Positions 38,172 through 45,646 of a stretch of 45,646 bases of DNA are shown here, piece after piece (position 1 is the stretch's first letter; each line of letters opens with the position of its first letter). The stretch lies in NCBI RefSeq assembly GCF_013184745.1, contig NZ_JAATVU010000048.1:1-45646 (forward strand). Reading direction: 5' to 3'. This stretch comes from Mangrovicoccus sp. HB161399. GTDB lineage: Bacteria > Pseudomonadota > Alphaproteobacteria > Rhodobacterales > Rhodobacteraceae. A model generated the notes under the pieces. That model saw only the letters and a program-made list of their open reading frames with translations, was not told where the DNA came from and ran no database searches. The position numbers and the translations under genes were made by a program.

Positions 38172-38237
38172 AGGTTGAACCGAATATGGCATGAATTTGA
38201 GACAATTGCCCTTGCTATCCTAAGGATTGGTTAATCA

Positions 38238-39125
38238 ATGACCCTCTCCTCGATGACCGGCTTTGCGGTTCAGGACGTTGCGATCGGCGACGAGATCTGG
38301 AGCTGGAGCCTGCGCTCCGCGGCCGGGCGCGGCATCTCGCTGGAGCTGCGCCTGGCGGAGGGCTGCGAGTCGCTGGAACCGGCGGTGCGCAGCCTGGCCG
38401 CGGCCGCACTGCAGCGCGGCCATGTCGACATCGCGCTGCGCCCGCCTCCGGCCGCCGCGGCACGGATGCCGGAGGCGCAGGAACTGTCGCGGATGCTCTC
38501 GGACATCGCCGCCCTGGAGATGGCCGCGCTCAAGGCCGGGGTGAAGCTGTCGCGCGCCAGCGCCTCGGACCTGCTGTTCAACTGCACGGCGGGCCGCAGG
38601 CGGCCGCGGCTGTCCCCCGGCGGCGCGGCCGAGGAGGCGCTGCTGGGCGGGCTCGAATCCGCGCTGGCCGCGCTGGGGCGGATGCGCCGCGCCGAGGGAC
38701 GGGGACTGGCGCGCAAGCTGGCGATCCAGCTCGACCATCTCGACGCGCTGCTGCAGCGCGCCCGCGTGCTGGACAAGGAACGCGGGCTGCACTTGGCCGA
38801 CCAGTTCGCCGCCGCCGTCCGGCGGGTGCTGCAGCAAGCGTCCGAAGCCGATCCGGGACGGCTGGAGCACGAGCTGGCCGCGCTGGCCGCCCGCGCCGAC
38901 ATCCGCGAGGAGCTGGGGCGGCTCGAGGCGCATGCGCTGGAGGCGCGCGGGCTGGCGGGGCAGGCCGGTCCCGCCGGGCGGCGGCTGCAGCTGGTCGCGG
39001 AGGAGCTCGACCGCGAGGCAGACCGCCTGCGGGAGAAGGCCCATTTCGCCGAACTGACCCGGCTCGGGCTTGACCTCAAGACGGCCATAGACCAATTGCG
39101 CGTCCACATAGACAACGTGGAGTAG
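38238..39125 (+). CDS. yicC: YicC-family endoribonuclease-like protein, divergent
   Basis: A 295-residue YicC/YloC-family protein. The start SSMTGFA and the C-terminal part are recognisable: LEHELAALAARADIREELGRLEAH and GRRLQLVAEELDREADRLREKA, ending DLKTAIDQLRVHIDNVE. Family members are now regarded as RNA endonucleases. Two normally near-invariant spots are altered: the N-terminal RSVN motif reads RSAA, and the NRE of the C-terminal region reads DRE. Overall it is unusually Ala/Arg/Leu-rich. It is followed after 9 nt by gmk, the standard yicC-gmk pairing. ATG 38238 has AAGGA upstream. Confidence 0.88.
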   Translation: MTLSSMTGFAVQDVAIGDEIWSWSLRSAAGRGISLELRLAEGCESLEPAVRSLAAAALQRGHVDIALRPPPAAAARMPEAQELSRMLSDIAALEMAALKAGVKLSRASASDLLFNCTAGRRRPRLSPGGAAEEALLGGLESALAALGRMRRAEGRGLARKLAIQLDHLDALLQRARVLDKERGLHLADQFAAAVRRVLQQASEADPGRLEHELAALAARADIREELGRLEAHALEARGLAGQAGPAGRRLQLVAEELDREADRLREKAHFAELTRLGLDLKTAIDQLRVHIDNVE

Positions 39126-39134
39126 ACCGGACCG

Positions 39135-39782
39135 ATGCCAAGCCCCATTCGCCGCGGCCTTCTGATCATCCTCTCCTCGCCCTCGGGCGCGGGGAAATCG
39201 ACGCTGGCCCGCAGGCTGAGGGCCTGGGACGCCAATATCGGATTCTCGGTCTCGGCGACCACCCGCGCGCCGCGCCCGGGCGAGACCGACGGCGTCGACT
39301 ACCATTTCCGCTCGCGCGAGGAATTCCGCGATATGGTCGACAGGAACGAGATGCTGGAGCATGCAGAGGTCTTCGGCAATCTCTACGGCTCGCCAGCCGG
39401 GCCGGTCTTCGACGCGATGAACGAAGGCCATGACGTGCTCTTCGACATCGACTGGCAGGGCGGACAGCAGGTGCGCAACTCGGCCCGCGCCGAGGACGTG
39501 GTGTCGATCTTCGTGCTGCCGCCCTCGATCGCCGAGCTCCACCGGCGCCTGGAGGCGCGCGCCCAGGACAGCGCCGAGACCATCGCCAAGCGCATGGCGC
39601 GCTCCCGCGACGAAATCAGCCATTGGGCCGAATACGATTACGTGCTCATCAATAACGACATCGACAAGGCGGAGATGGAACTGCGCGCCATCGTCACCGC
39701 CGAGCGGCTGCGCCGGTCGCGCCAGCCCGACCTGATCCACCGCGTGCGCGCGCTGAACGAGGAATTCGAGGCCAGCCTATGA
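39135..39782 (+). CDS. gmk: Guanylate kinase
   Basis: A 215-residue kinase converting GMP to GDP with ATP. The P-loop SPSGAGKST is at 15-23. The GMP-binding region includes [10 protein letters not shown]-like [19 protein letters not shown], and the lid region [11 protein letters not shown] is present. Length is normal. It lies between yicC and the gamma carbonic anhydrase gene, whose ATG overlaps its stop by 4 nt. Confidence 0.97.
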   Translation: MPSPIRRGLLIILSSPSGAGKSTLARRLRAWDANIGFSVSATTRAPRPGETDGVDYHFRSREEFRDMVDRNEMLEHAEVFGNLYGSPAGPVFDAMNEGHDVLFDIDWQGGQQVRNSARAEDVVSIFVLPPSIAELHRRLEARAQDSAETIAKRMARSRDEISHWAEYDYVLINNDIDKAEMELRAIVTAERLRRSRQPDLIHRVRALNEEFEASL

Positions 39783-40306
39783 CGCTCTACGCCCTTGGCG
39801 ACCACGCACCGCGCTTTCCGGAAAACGGCGATTTCTGGGTCGCGCCCGATGCCAACCTGATCGGCAAGGTCGTGCTGGAAGAGGGCGCCTCGGTGTGGTT
39901 CGGCTGCACGCTCAGGGGCGACAACGAGACGATCACGGTGGGCCGCGGCAGCAACGTGCAGGAAAACTGCGTGATGCATACCGACATGGGCTATCCGCTG
40001 ACAATCGGGGCGAACTGCACGATCGGCCACAAGGCGATGCTGCATGGCTGCACCATCGGCGAGCAGTCGCTGATCGGCATGGGGGCGACGATCCTCAACG
40101 GCGCGAAGATCGGCCGGAACTGCCTGATCGGCGCAGGCGCGCTGATCGGCGAGGGCAAGGAAATCCCGGACGGCTCGCTGGTGATGGGCATGCCGGGCAA
40201 GGTCGTGCGGGACCTGACGCCCGTGCAGATCGCGGGCCTGCTGAAATCCGCCGAGAGCTATGCCGCGAGGATGCGGGTCTACCGCGACGGGCTACGCCCG
40301 CTCTGA
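39779..40306 (+). CDS. Gamma-class carbonic anhydrase-like hexapeptide protein
   Basis: A 175-residue left-handed beta-helix protein with repeated hexapeptides (for example [50 protein letters not shown]). The three zinc ligands of gamma carbonic anhydrases are visible as H67 (VMHTDMG), H84 (IGHKA) and H89 (MLHGC). It is probably a carbonic anhydrase or a catalytically weak YrdA/PaaY-like relative. It is co-translated with gmk. Its 3' end overlaps the convergent unknown gene by 28 nt. Confidence 0.93.
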   Translation: MTLYALGDHAPRFPENGDFWVAPDANLIGKVVLEEGASVWFGCTLRGDNETITVGRGSNVQENCVMHTDMGYPLTIGANCTIGHKAMLHGCTIGEQSLIGMGATILNGAKIGRNCLIGAGALIGEGKEIPDGSLVMGMPGKVVRDLTPVQIAGLLKSAESYAARMRVYRDGLRPL

Positions 40307-40698
40307 CCCAGGCAGGGCAGGATCCACAGCTGCAGCGCCTGCTTCGGGAAGGCGCTGGCCATCTCGCGGCGAACGACCTCCGGATCGGGCAGATCCGCCG
40401 CCATCAGGCACAGCGTCGTCTTCAGTCCCGCCATGCGGATCATCCGGGCCAGATCGTAGCAATCGTGGTCCTCGGCCATCGGGCGGCAGATGAGGATCGG
40501 CGGCCGCAGCGCCTTCAGCAGCGCAGGCGTCAGCGCCGCGAAGGGAATTTCACGCAGGCCAGTTACTTCGGGGCGCAGCTGCGCCAGTTCCTCGGAGAGC
40601 GCCGGGTCGCCGACGAGGATGCCGCGGGGCGGGAGTCCCGCCTCTGGGTCGATTTCCGCAGGCCGGACAAAGGCAACAATTTTCGCAGTCCTGACCAT
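40279..40698 (-). CDS. Unknown 139-residue protein divergent from phoR
   Basis: I cannot assign a family. The sequence alternates strands and helices ([60 protein letters not shown]), suggesting a small Rossmann-like or receiver-like fold, with no membrane segment. ATG 40698 is preferred because TGGAG lies 9 nt upstream; an ATG at 40722 would add eight residues. The frame remains open far upstream across phoR, but that part is antisense shadow. It is divergent from phoR and convergent, with a 28-nt tail overlap, with the carbonic anhydrase gene. Its protein-like composition and ribosome site make it likely real. Confidence 0.6.
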   Translation of the reverse strand: MVRTAKIVAFVRPAEIDPEAGLPPRGILVGDPALSEELAQLRPEVTGLREIPFAALTPALLKALRPPILICRPMAEDHDCYDLARMIRMAGLKTTLCLMAADLPDPEVVRREMASAFPKQALQLWILPCLGQSGRSPSR

Positions 40699-40789
40699 GA
40701 TTTGCGGCTCCAAGCAGTGCATTCCCGGGGCGGCTCCCGGACCCTCCGCAACCGGCCCCGCGAAACAGCGGGCAGGGTGAGAGGACACA

Positions 40790-40836
40790 TTGTCGCGCAA
40801 ATGCGAAACATATACAATATATATGTTCGTTTCGCA
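40790..40836 (+). promoter_or_regulatory. phoR promoter region with AT-rich palindrome
   Basis: TTGTCG (40790-40795) and TACAAT (40813-40818), spaced by 17 nt, form a good sigma-70-like promoter reading into phoR. The -10 lies within nested inverted repeats: AACATATA (40807-40814) and TATATGTT (40820-40827) around CAATA, enclosed by TGCGAAAC (40802-40809) and GTTTCGCA (40829-40836). This AT-rich island stands out in GC-rich DNA and is a likely operator. Confidence 0.5.
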
Positions 40837-40932
40837 CCTGGGGACCCGGCCGCCATGGCCGCGGCGCGTGTCGCACTGGTCCCGCGGGCGCGGCTCGGCT
40901 AAGTCCGGCGGGGACAACAGACGGGACCGCCC

Positions 40933-41964
40933 ATGACCGCCCAGCCGCCTTTCGCCATCCTCTCGGCCGTGCCGATGCCGATCGTCGTCACCGACGCGCG
41001 CGAACGCGTGCTCGCGGTGAACCCGCCCGCAACCGAGCTTCTGGGGAAGAACCAGGTCGGCCACCATGTCGTGACGGTGATCCGCCAGCCGCCCGTCCTG
41101 CACGCGATCAGCGAATGCCTGGGGCAGGGGCTGCAGACCGAGGCGCGCTATGTCCAGAAGGACCATGTGCACGAGACGCTCTACCGGGTGATCTGCACGC
41201 CGGTCGAGGGCGGCGGCGTGCTGGTGAGCTTCCAGGATGTCACCTCGCAGGAGACCGCCGGGCAGATGCGTCGGGATTTCGTCGCCAACGTCAGCCACGA
41301 GCTTCGCACGCCGCTGACCTCGATCCAGGGCTTCATCGAGACGCTGCAGGGCCCGGCCCGCGGCGACGCGGCAGCGGCGGAGCGGTTCCTGGCGACCATG
41401 GCGAAGGAGGCCGAGCGGATGATCCGGCTGGTCAGCGACCTGCTCTCGCTCAGCCAGGTCGAGGGCGAGGAACGCATCCGACCGACCGAACGGGTCGAGC
41501 TGCACGGCATCCTGAAATCCGTCATCCGCTCGCTCGGCCCAGTGGCCGATGCCGCAGGCGTGGAGATGGCAATCGAGGGCGGGACGGAGGAACTGTGGCT
41601 GCGCGGCGATCCCGACCAGCTGGTGCAGGTCTTCACCAACCTCGCCGAGAACGCGGTCAAGTACGGCGGCGACGGCGGCAAGGTGGTGCTGTCGGTCCAT
41701 GACGTGGCGCGGGACCCGATCCTCGGGCGCGGCGCGGTGCGCGTCGACGTGCGCGATTTCGGCCAGGGATTCGACGAGATGCACACCCACCGGCTGACCG
41801 AGCGGTTCTACCGGGTCGACAGCCACCGCTCGCGCGCGGTGGGGGGAACCGGACTTGGCCTGGCCATCGTCAAGCATATCGTGAACCGCCACAAGGGACG
41901 GCTCAGAATCGAAAGCGAAATCGGCAAGGGCAGCTGCTTCTCGGTGCTCCTTCCCGCCGGCTGA
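40933..41964 (+). CDS. phoR: Phosphate-regulon sensor histidine kinase PhoR (soluble form)
   Basis: A 343-residue kinase with a PAS domain (about 7-105), HisKA domain with H122 in VANVSHELRTPL, and HATPase domain with NLAENAVKYGGDGGK and GGTGLGLAIVKH. It has no membrane segments, unlike E. coli PhoR, so it would sense phosphate status from the cytoplasm, probably through the Pst/PhoU complex. It phosphorylates PhoB, which is not in this window and may lie downstream. Its position immediately before pstSCA supports the name. Confidence 0.9.
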   Translation: MTAQPPFAILSAVPMPIVVTDARERVLAVNPPATELLGKNQVGHHVVTVIRQPPVLHAISECLGQGLQTEARYVQKDHVHETLYRVICTPVEGGGVLVSFQDVTSQETAGQMRRDFVANVSHELRTPLTSIQGFIETLQGPARGDAAAAERFLATMAKEAERMIRLVSDLLSLSQVEGEERIRPTERVELHGILKSVIRSLGPVADAAGVEMAIEGGTEELWLRGDPDQLVQVFTNLAENAVKYGGDGGKVVLSVHDVARDPILGRGAVRVDVRDFGQGFDEMHTHRLTERFYRVDSHRSRAVGGTGLGLAIVKHIVNRHKGRLRIESEIGKGSCFSVLLPAG

Positions 41965-41999
41965 GCCGTCGTGGCGGATTTCCGCGACGGAACCGGCGG

Positions 42000-42032
42000 C
42001 TGTCATAAAACGGTTACAAAAGTGTCACAAAA
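42000..42032 (+). promoter_or_regulatory. Pho box (PhoB binding site) upstream of pstS
   Basis: Three 7-bp units in strict 11-bp steps: CTGTCAT (42000-42006), CGGTTAC (42011-42017) and GTGTCAC (42022-42028), each followed by AAAA. The first unit plus spacer is identical to the first 11 bases of the E. coli Pho-box consensus. It lies 77 bp before the pstS start and after the phoR stop, so pst genes should be induced by PhoB under phosphate starvation from their own promoter. Confidence 0.88.
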
Positions 42033-42108
42033 GGGATATCGGGCGCCTTTAAGGGCGGTCACGCGTTTCCTGCGGGAGCGTGCCATACTTCCTAGCTGGA
42101 GCATCCAC

Positions 42109-43149
42109 ATGAAAACCGTGAAGCTGAGCGCCTCCATCCTGGCGATCGCTGCCGTGTCCGCAACCGCCGCTGCCGCACGCGACACCGTGCAGATTGCCGG
42201 TTCGTCGACCGTTCTGCCTTACGCCTCCATCGTTGCCGAGGCCTTCGGCGAGAACATGGGTTTCCCGACTCCGGTCGTGCAGTCCGGCGGCTCCTCGGCC
42301 GGCCTGAAGCAGTTCTGCGAAGGCGTGGGCGAGAACACCATCGACATCGCGAACGCCTCGCGCGCCATCCGCGAAAAAGAGATCAAGACCTGCGCCGACA
42401 ACGGCGTGACCGAGATCATGGAAGTCCGCATCGGCTATGACGGCATCGTCTTCGCCAACGAGATCTCCGATCCGGAATTCGCCTTCGCCCCGGCCGACTG
42501 GTACAAGGCGCTGGCAGCCGAGCTGCCGGTCGACGGCGCAATGGTCGCCAACCCGAACACCTCCTGGAACACCGTGAACCCCGACTTCGCCGATCTGGCG
42601 ATCAAGGCCTTCATCCCGGGCACCAAGCACGGCACCCGCGAAGTCTTCGAAGAGAAGGTGATCCTCGCAGGCTGCGAAGAGTCCGGCGCGATGGAAGCCA
42701 TCATGGGCATCAACGGCGGCGACGAGAAGGCGGCCGAAGAGGCCTGCATGAACATCCGCACCGACGGCGCCGCGGTCGACATCGACGGCGACTACACCGA
42801 GACCCTGACTTCGATCCAGGGCGAAGAAGGTGCCTTCGGCGTGTTCGGCCTGGCGTTCTACGAGAACAACACCAACATCATCAAGGTTGCGACCATGTCC
42901 GGCATCGCACCCTCGACCGAGACCATCGCTTCGGGCGAATACCCGGTGTCCCGCCCGCTGTTCTTCTACGTCAAGAAGCAGCATATCGGCGAGATCCCCG
43001 GCCTGAAGGAATACGCCGAGTTCTTCGTCTCCGACATGGTTGCCGGTCCGCAGGGCCCGCTGGCGGCCTACGGCCTGGTCTCCGACCCCGAGCTGTCCGG
43101 TACCCAGAAGGCGGTCGCCGACGAAGTGACCATGGGCTCCGGCTCGTAA
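42109..43149 (+). CDS. pstS: Phosphate-binding periplasmic protein PstS
   Basis: A 346-residue phosphate-binding protein. The signal peptide is about 1-23 (VKLSASILAIAAVSATAAAA, then RDTVQIAGSSTVLPYA). The phosphate-binding loops AGSSTV and VQSGGSSAGLKQFCEG are visible. ATG 42109 is chosen for the signal peptide and the GGAG 9-12 nt upstream; an in-frame extension reaches back across the Pho box and is not credible. It delivers phosphate to PstC/PstA and is separated from pstC by a strong hairpin, fitting its expected higher expression. Confidence 0.95.
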   Translation: MKTVKLSASILAIAAVSATAAAARDTVQIAGSSTVLPYASIVAEAFGENMGFPTPVVQSGGSSAGLKQFCEGVGENTIDIANASRAIREKEIKTCADNGVTEIMEVRIGYDGIVFANEISDPEFAFAPADWYKALAAELPVDGAMVANPNTSWNTVNPDFADLAIKAFIPGTKHGTREVFEEKVILAGCEESGAMEAIMGINGGDEKAAEEACMNIRTDGAAVDIDGDYTETLTSIQGEEGAFGVFGLAFYENNTNIIKVATMSGIAPSTETIASGEYPVSRPLFFYVKKQHIGEIPGLKEYAEFFVSDMVAGPQGPLAAYGLVSDPELSGTQKAVADEVTMGSGS

Positions 43150-43174
43150 TCGCGCGGCAGCCATGACATGACGG

Positions 43175-43207
43175 AGCGGCCGCGAACCAGCGCGGCCGCT
43201 TCCTTTT
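43175..43207 (+). terminator. Partial terminator between pstS and pstC
   Basis: AGCGGCCGCG and CGCGGCCGCT form a perfect 10-bp stem over AACCAG, followed by TCCTTTT. It starts 26 nt after the pstS stop. It should reduce read-through, giving more PstS than membrane components, a common arrangement in pst operons. Confidence 0.75.
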
Positions 43208-43238
43208 CCGGGTCCATGACAGTCCAGACGGTAGGCAT

Positions 43239-44438
43239 ATGGCTCTTTCGTATTTCGTGATACTTCTCCTGGCTCTCTCGGCCGCGGGTTACGTCCTGGG
43301 GCGCCGGAAGGCGCTGGCCGCTGCCGGCGGCGAGACCCGGGCCCTCCATTCCCTCCTGTCCTTCTACGGCTGGAACGTCGCGCTTGCCGCCTTCCTGCCG
43401 GGCATCGTCATTCTCGCTCTCTGGGGCCTGTTCGGAAGCTCGCTGGCGGGCGGCCTGTCCTGGCTCGGCGGGGTGCTCGCCCTTGCCGGGGCTGCTGCTA
43501 GCGCCTTCGCAGCCTTCGCCGCCATCGCACCCGATTTCCGCGCGCGCAACAGCGTCGAGGCCAAGGTCAAGGGCATCCTGATCTTCTGCTCCTCGGTGGC
43601 GATCCTGACGACGCTCGGCATCGTGCTGTCGATGCTGTTCGAAACCGGCACCTTCTTCTCGCAGTATTCCTGGAGCCACTTCTTCTTCGGCACCGAATGG
43701 ACGCCGCGCTTTTCCGGCAATTCCGAACTGGGGATGCTGCCGCTCCTCTGGGGCACGCTCTACGTCTCCTTCATCGCGCTCTGCGTTTCGGTTCCGATCG
43801 GGCTCTTCGCGGCGATCTACCTGTCCGAATACGCCAGCCCCGGCATCCGCGCGGTCGCCAAGCCCGCGATCGAGGTGCTGGCAGGCATCCCGACCATCGT
43901 CTACGGCCTCTTCGCGCTGATCACCGTCGGCCCGCTGCTGCGCGACTACTTCGCCGGGCCGCTGGGCATCGGCGACAGCTCGCGCTCGGTGATGACGGCC
44001 GGTCTGGTCATGGGCATCATGCTGATCCCCTTCGTCTCCTCGCTCAGCGACGACATCATCAACGCAGTGCCGCAAAGCTTGCGCGACGGCTCCTACGGGC
44101 TGGGTGCCACGCGGTCCGAAACCATCAAGCAGGTGATCGTTCCCGCCGCGCTGCCCGGCATCGTCGGCGCCGTGCTGCTGGCGGCATCGCGCGCCATCGG
44201 CGAGACAATGATCGTGGTGCTCGGAGCAGGGGCCGCGGCCCAGCTCAGCCTCAACCCGTTCGAGGCCATGACCACCATCACCGTCAAGATCGTCTCGCAG
44301 CTGACCGGCGACACCGACTTCGCCTCGCCCGAGACGCTCGTCGCCTTCGCGCTCGGCATCACGCTCTTCGTGCTGACGCTGTGCCTCAACATCCTGGCGC
44401 TCTACATCGTGCGCAAGTACCGGGAGCAGTACGACTAA
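43239..44438 (+). CDS. pstC: Phosphate ABC transporter permease PstC
   Basis: A 399-residue permease, longer than E. coli PstC (319) owing to an N-terminal extension with extra membrane segments (about 1-25 and 45-95) found in many alphaproteobacterial PstC proteins. The core includes LYVSFIALCVSVPIGLFAAI, EVLAGIPTIVYGLFAL and the coupling loop VPQSLRDGSYGLGATRSETI. It forms the phosphate channel with PstA. Its TAA overlaps the pstA ATG by one base (TAATG). Confidence 0.94.
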   Translation: MALSYFVILLLALSAAGYVLGRRKALAAAGGETRALHSLLSFYGWNVALAAFLPGIVILALWGLFGSSLAGGLSWLGGVLALAGAAASAFAAFAAIAPDFRARNSVEAKVKGILIFCSSVAILTTLGIVLSMLFETGTFFSQYSWSHFFFGTEWTPRFSGNSELGMLPLLWGTLYVSFIALCVSVPIGLFAAIYLSEYASPGIRAVAKPAIEVLAGIPTIVYGLFALITVGPLLRDYFAGPLGIGDSSRSVMTAGLVMGIMLIPFVSSLSDDIINAVPQSLRDGSYGLGATRSETIKQVIVPAALPGIVGAVLLAASRAIGETMIVVLGAGAAAQLSLNPFEAMTTITVKIVSQLTGDTDFASPETLVAFALGITLFVLTLCLNILALYIVRKYREQYD

Positions 44439-45646
44439 TGGCCGATATCTCCGCATCCCCCGCAGGCGTGCCCGGCAAGAGCTCGCTCTACACCGAAAGC
44501 GAGCGCACCAAGAGCCGCAACGCCGCCGAGAAGCGCTTCAAGATCTACGGCATGCTGGCCGTCGGCGTCGGCGTCGTCGCGCTGGTCTGCCTTCTGGCTT
44601 CGATCCTGACGAGCGGCCTCAGCGCGTTCAAGCAGACCTACCTGACCGCCGAGATCTACCTCGACCCGGCCGTGGTGGACCCGCAGGGCAACCGCGACCC
44701 CGAGGAAATGGCCAAGGTCTTCACCTTCGGCTACCAGCCGCTGATCCAGGGCTCGCTGCAGGCACAGGCCGAGGAACTGGCTGCCGGTCCGGCGCCGGAA
44801 ATCACCCCGCAGCTCCTGGCCGCGATGGTATCCTCCGCGGCGCCCGCGACGCTGCGCGACTACGTGCTGGCCAATCCGGACCAGGTGGGCGAAACCATCG
44901 AGTTCAACTTCCTCGCCAATGCCCGGATCGACCAATATCTCAAGGGCAAGGTCACCCGCGAATCCGCCGCGCTCGACAGCCGCGTGGACATCGCCCAGCT
45001 GAACGCCGCGGACGAGCTGGTCGCGCTCGGCCAGATGGAGAAGCGGTTCAACTGGGACTTCATCTTGGGACCGGACGCCTCCGAGAACCGCCCCGAGGCC
45101 GCAGGCATCGGCGTCGCGCTGATCGGCTCGGCCTACATGATGCTGATCGTGCTCTTCGTCGCCGTCCCGATCGGCGTCGGCGCCTCGATCTATCTCGAGG
45201 AATTCGCGAAGAAGAACTGGCTGACCGACATCATCGAGGTGAACATCTCGAACCTCGCGGCTGTCCCGTCGATCGTCTTCGGCATCCTCGGCCTCGCGGT
45301 CTTCATCAACTTCATGCACCTGCCGATCTCCTCGCCGCTGGTGGGCGGCCTGGTGCTGACGCTGATGACGCTGCCCACGATCATCATCGCGACCCGTGCC
45401 GCGCTGAAATCCATCCCGCCCTCGATCCGCGACGCGGCCCTCGGCGTCGGCGCCTCGAAGATGCAGGCGGTGTTCCACCACGTTCTGCCGCTGGCGATGC
45501 CGGGCATCCTGACGGGCACGATCATCGGCCTCGCGCAGGCGCTCGGCGAGACCGCGCCGCTGCTGCTGATCGGGATGGTGGCCTTCGTGCGCGAATTTCC
45601 CGAGGGCATCCTCGATCCGGCCGTGGGCCTTCCGGTCCAGGTCTAC
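44438..45646 (+). CDS. pstA: Phosphate ABC transporter permease PstA (3' end outside window)
   Basis: The frame from ATG 44438 is open to the last base (403 codons), so the gene is cut by the window edge. A hydrophilic N-terminus of about 38 residues precedes TM1 (about 39-62). A long predicted periplasmic loop (about 65-222) follows before the permease core, a layout known for PstA proteins with the DUF3333-type N-terminal region. The core shows GASIYLEEFAKKNWLTD, NLAAVPSIVFGILGLAVF, the coupling loop SIPPSIRDAALGVGASKM and GLAQALGETAPLLLIG. pstB, phoU and phoB probably follow outside. Confidence 0.93.
   Translation, partial: MADISASPAGVPGKSSLYTESERTKSRNAAEKRFKIYGMLAVGVGVVALVCLLASILTSGLSAFKQTYLTAEIYLDPAVVDPQGNRDPEEMAKVFTFGYQPLIQGSLQAQAEELAAGPAPEITPQLLAAMVSSAAPATLRDYVLANPDQVGETIEFNFLANARIDQYLKGKVTRESAALDSRVDIAQLNAADELVALGQMEKRFNWDFILGPDASENRPEAAGIGVALIGSAYMMLIVLFVAVPIGVGASIYLEEFAKKNWLTDIIEVNISNLAAVPSIVFGILGLAVFINFMHLPISSPLVGGLVLTLMTLPTIIIATRAALKSIPPSIRDAALGVGASKMQAVFHHVLPLAMPGILTGTIIGLAQALGETAPLLLIGMVAFVREFPEGILDPAVGLPVQVY

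Noticed and set aside
44435-45481. A 348-codon minus-strand frame opposite pstA
   Set aside because: The plus strand encodes a clear PstA that runs off the window end, so the minus-strand frame is a shadow.

Overview
This is a G+C-rich (roughly 65%) stretch of chromosome that reads as an alphaproteobacterium, most probably a member of the Rhodobacteraceae. The grounds are gene content and order: an aglEFGAK alpha-glucoside operon, a chvE-gguABC sugar cassette with a non-phosphorylative L-arabinose pathway, a class II DAHP synthase, a PAS_5-type protein, a yicC-gmk pair, and a soluble PhoR followed by pstSCA. The organism is inferred from these features; no rRNA or other marker gene is present. 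I saw no tRNA, IS element, prophage or CRISPR array.

Region 1 (about 147-5056, minus strand) is a tightly packed chemotaxis operon read right to left: STAS protein, CheY, CheA, CheW, CheR, a second CheY and a small unknown helical protein. It resembles rhizobial che operons (STAS/cheX, cheY1, cheA, cheW, cheR, cheB, cheY2, cheD), but cheB, cheD and a receptor gene are absent here. The distal half (about 150-2200) is strikingly AT-rich and the proximal half is GC-rich, so the operon looks mosaic. The small last gene carries a D-x3-Q helix reminiscent of CheZ.

Region 2 (5167-15032) is a glucoside utilisation island. A LacI-type regulator, a GH1 beta-glucosidase and glucokinase run leftward. 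A divergent operon runs rightward with binding protein, two permeases, GH13 alpha-glucosidase and ATPase. Together they import alpha-glucosides, hydrolyse them inside the cell and phosphorylate the glucose. guaB (IMP dehydrogenase) follows as a housekeeping gene.

Region 3 (16682-28874) is a complete L-arabinose (probably also D-galactose) uptake and oxidation cassette. A divergent LysR regulator faces chvE-gguA-gguB (transport), a GguC/FAH-fold protein, an IlvD/EDD pentonate dehydratase, a Gfo/Idh/MocA sugar dehydrogenase, 2-oxoglutarate semialdehyde dehydrogenase, an SMP-30 lactonase and a mutarotase. These enzymes would turn L-arabinose into 2-oxoglutarate, with GguC the natural candidate for the otherwise missing 2-keto-3-deoxyarabonate dehydratase.

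Region 4 (28906-34379, minus) is a branched-chain-amino-acid-type ABC transporter (binding protein, LivG, LivF, an unknown 115-residue protein, LivH, LivM). Then come a GlxA-family regulator, class II DAHP synthase and a PAS_5 protein. Region 5 (38238-40306) is yicC-gmk-gamma carbonic anhydrase, with the yicC product unusually divergent. Region 6 (40933-45646) is phoR-pstS-pstC-pstA, with a well-formed Pho box before pstS; pstA is cut off by the window end.

Most of the window is ordinary metabolism. The parts most worth a second look are the possible CheZ-like protein in a mosaic che operon, GguC filling the arabinose pathway gap, a cluster of strong hairpins after the DAHP synthase gene, a divergent YicC, and an AT-rich palindrome in the phoR promoter region.
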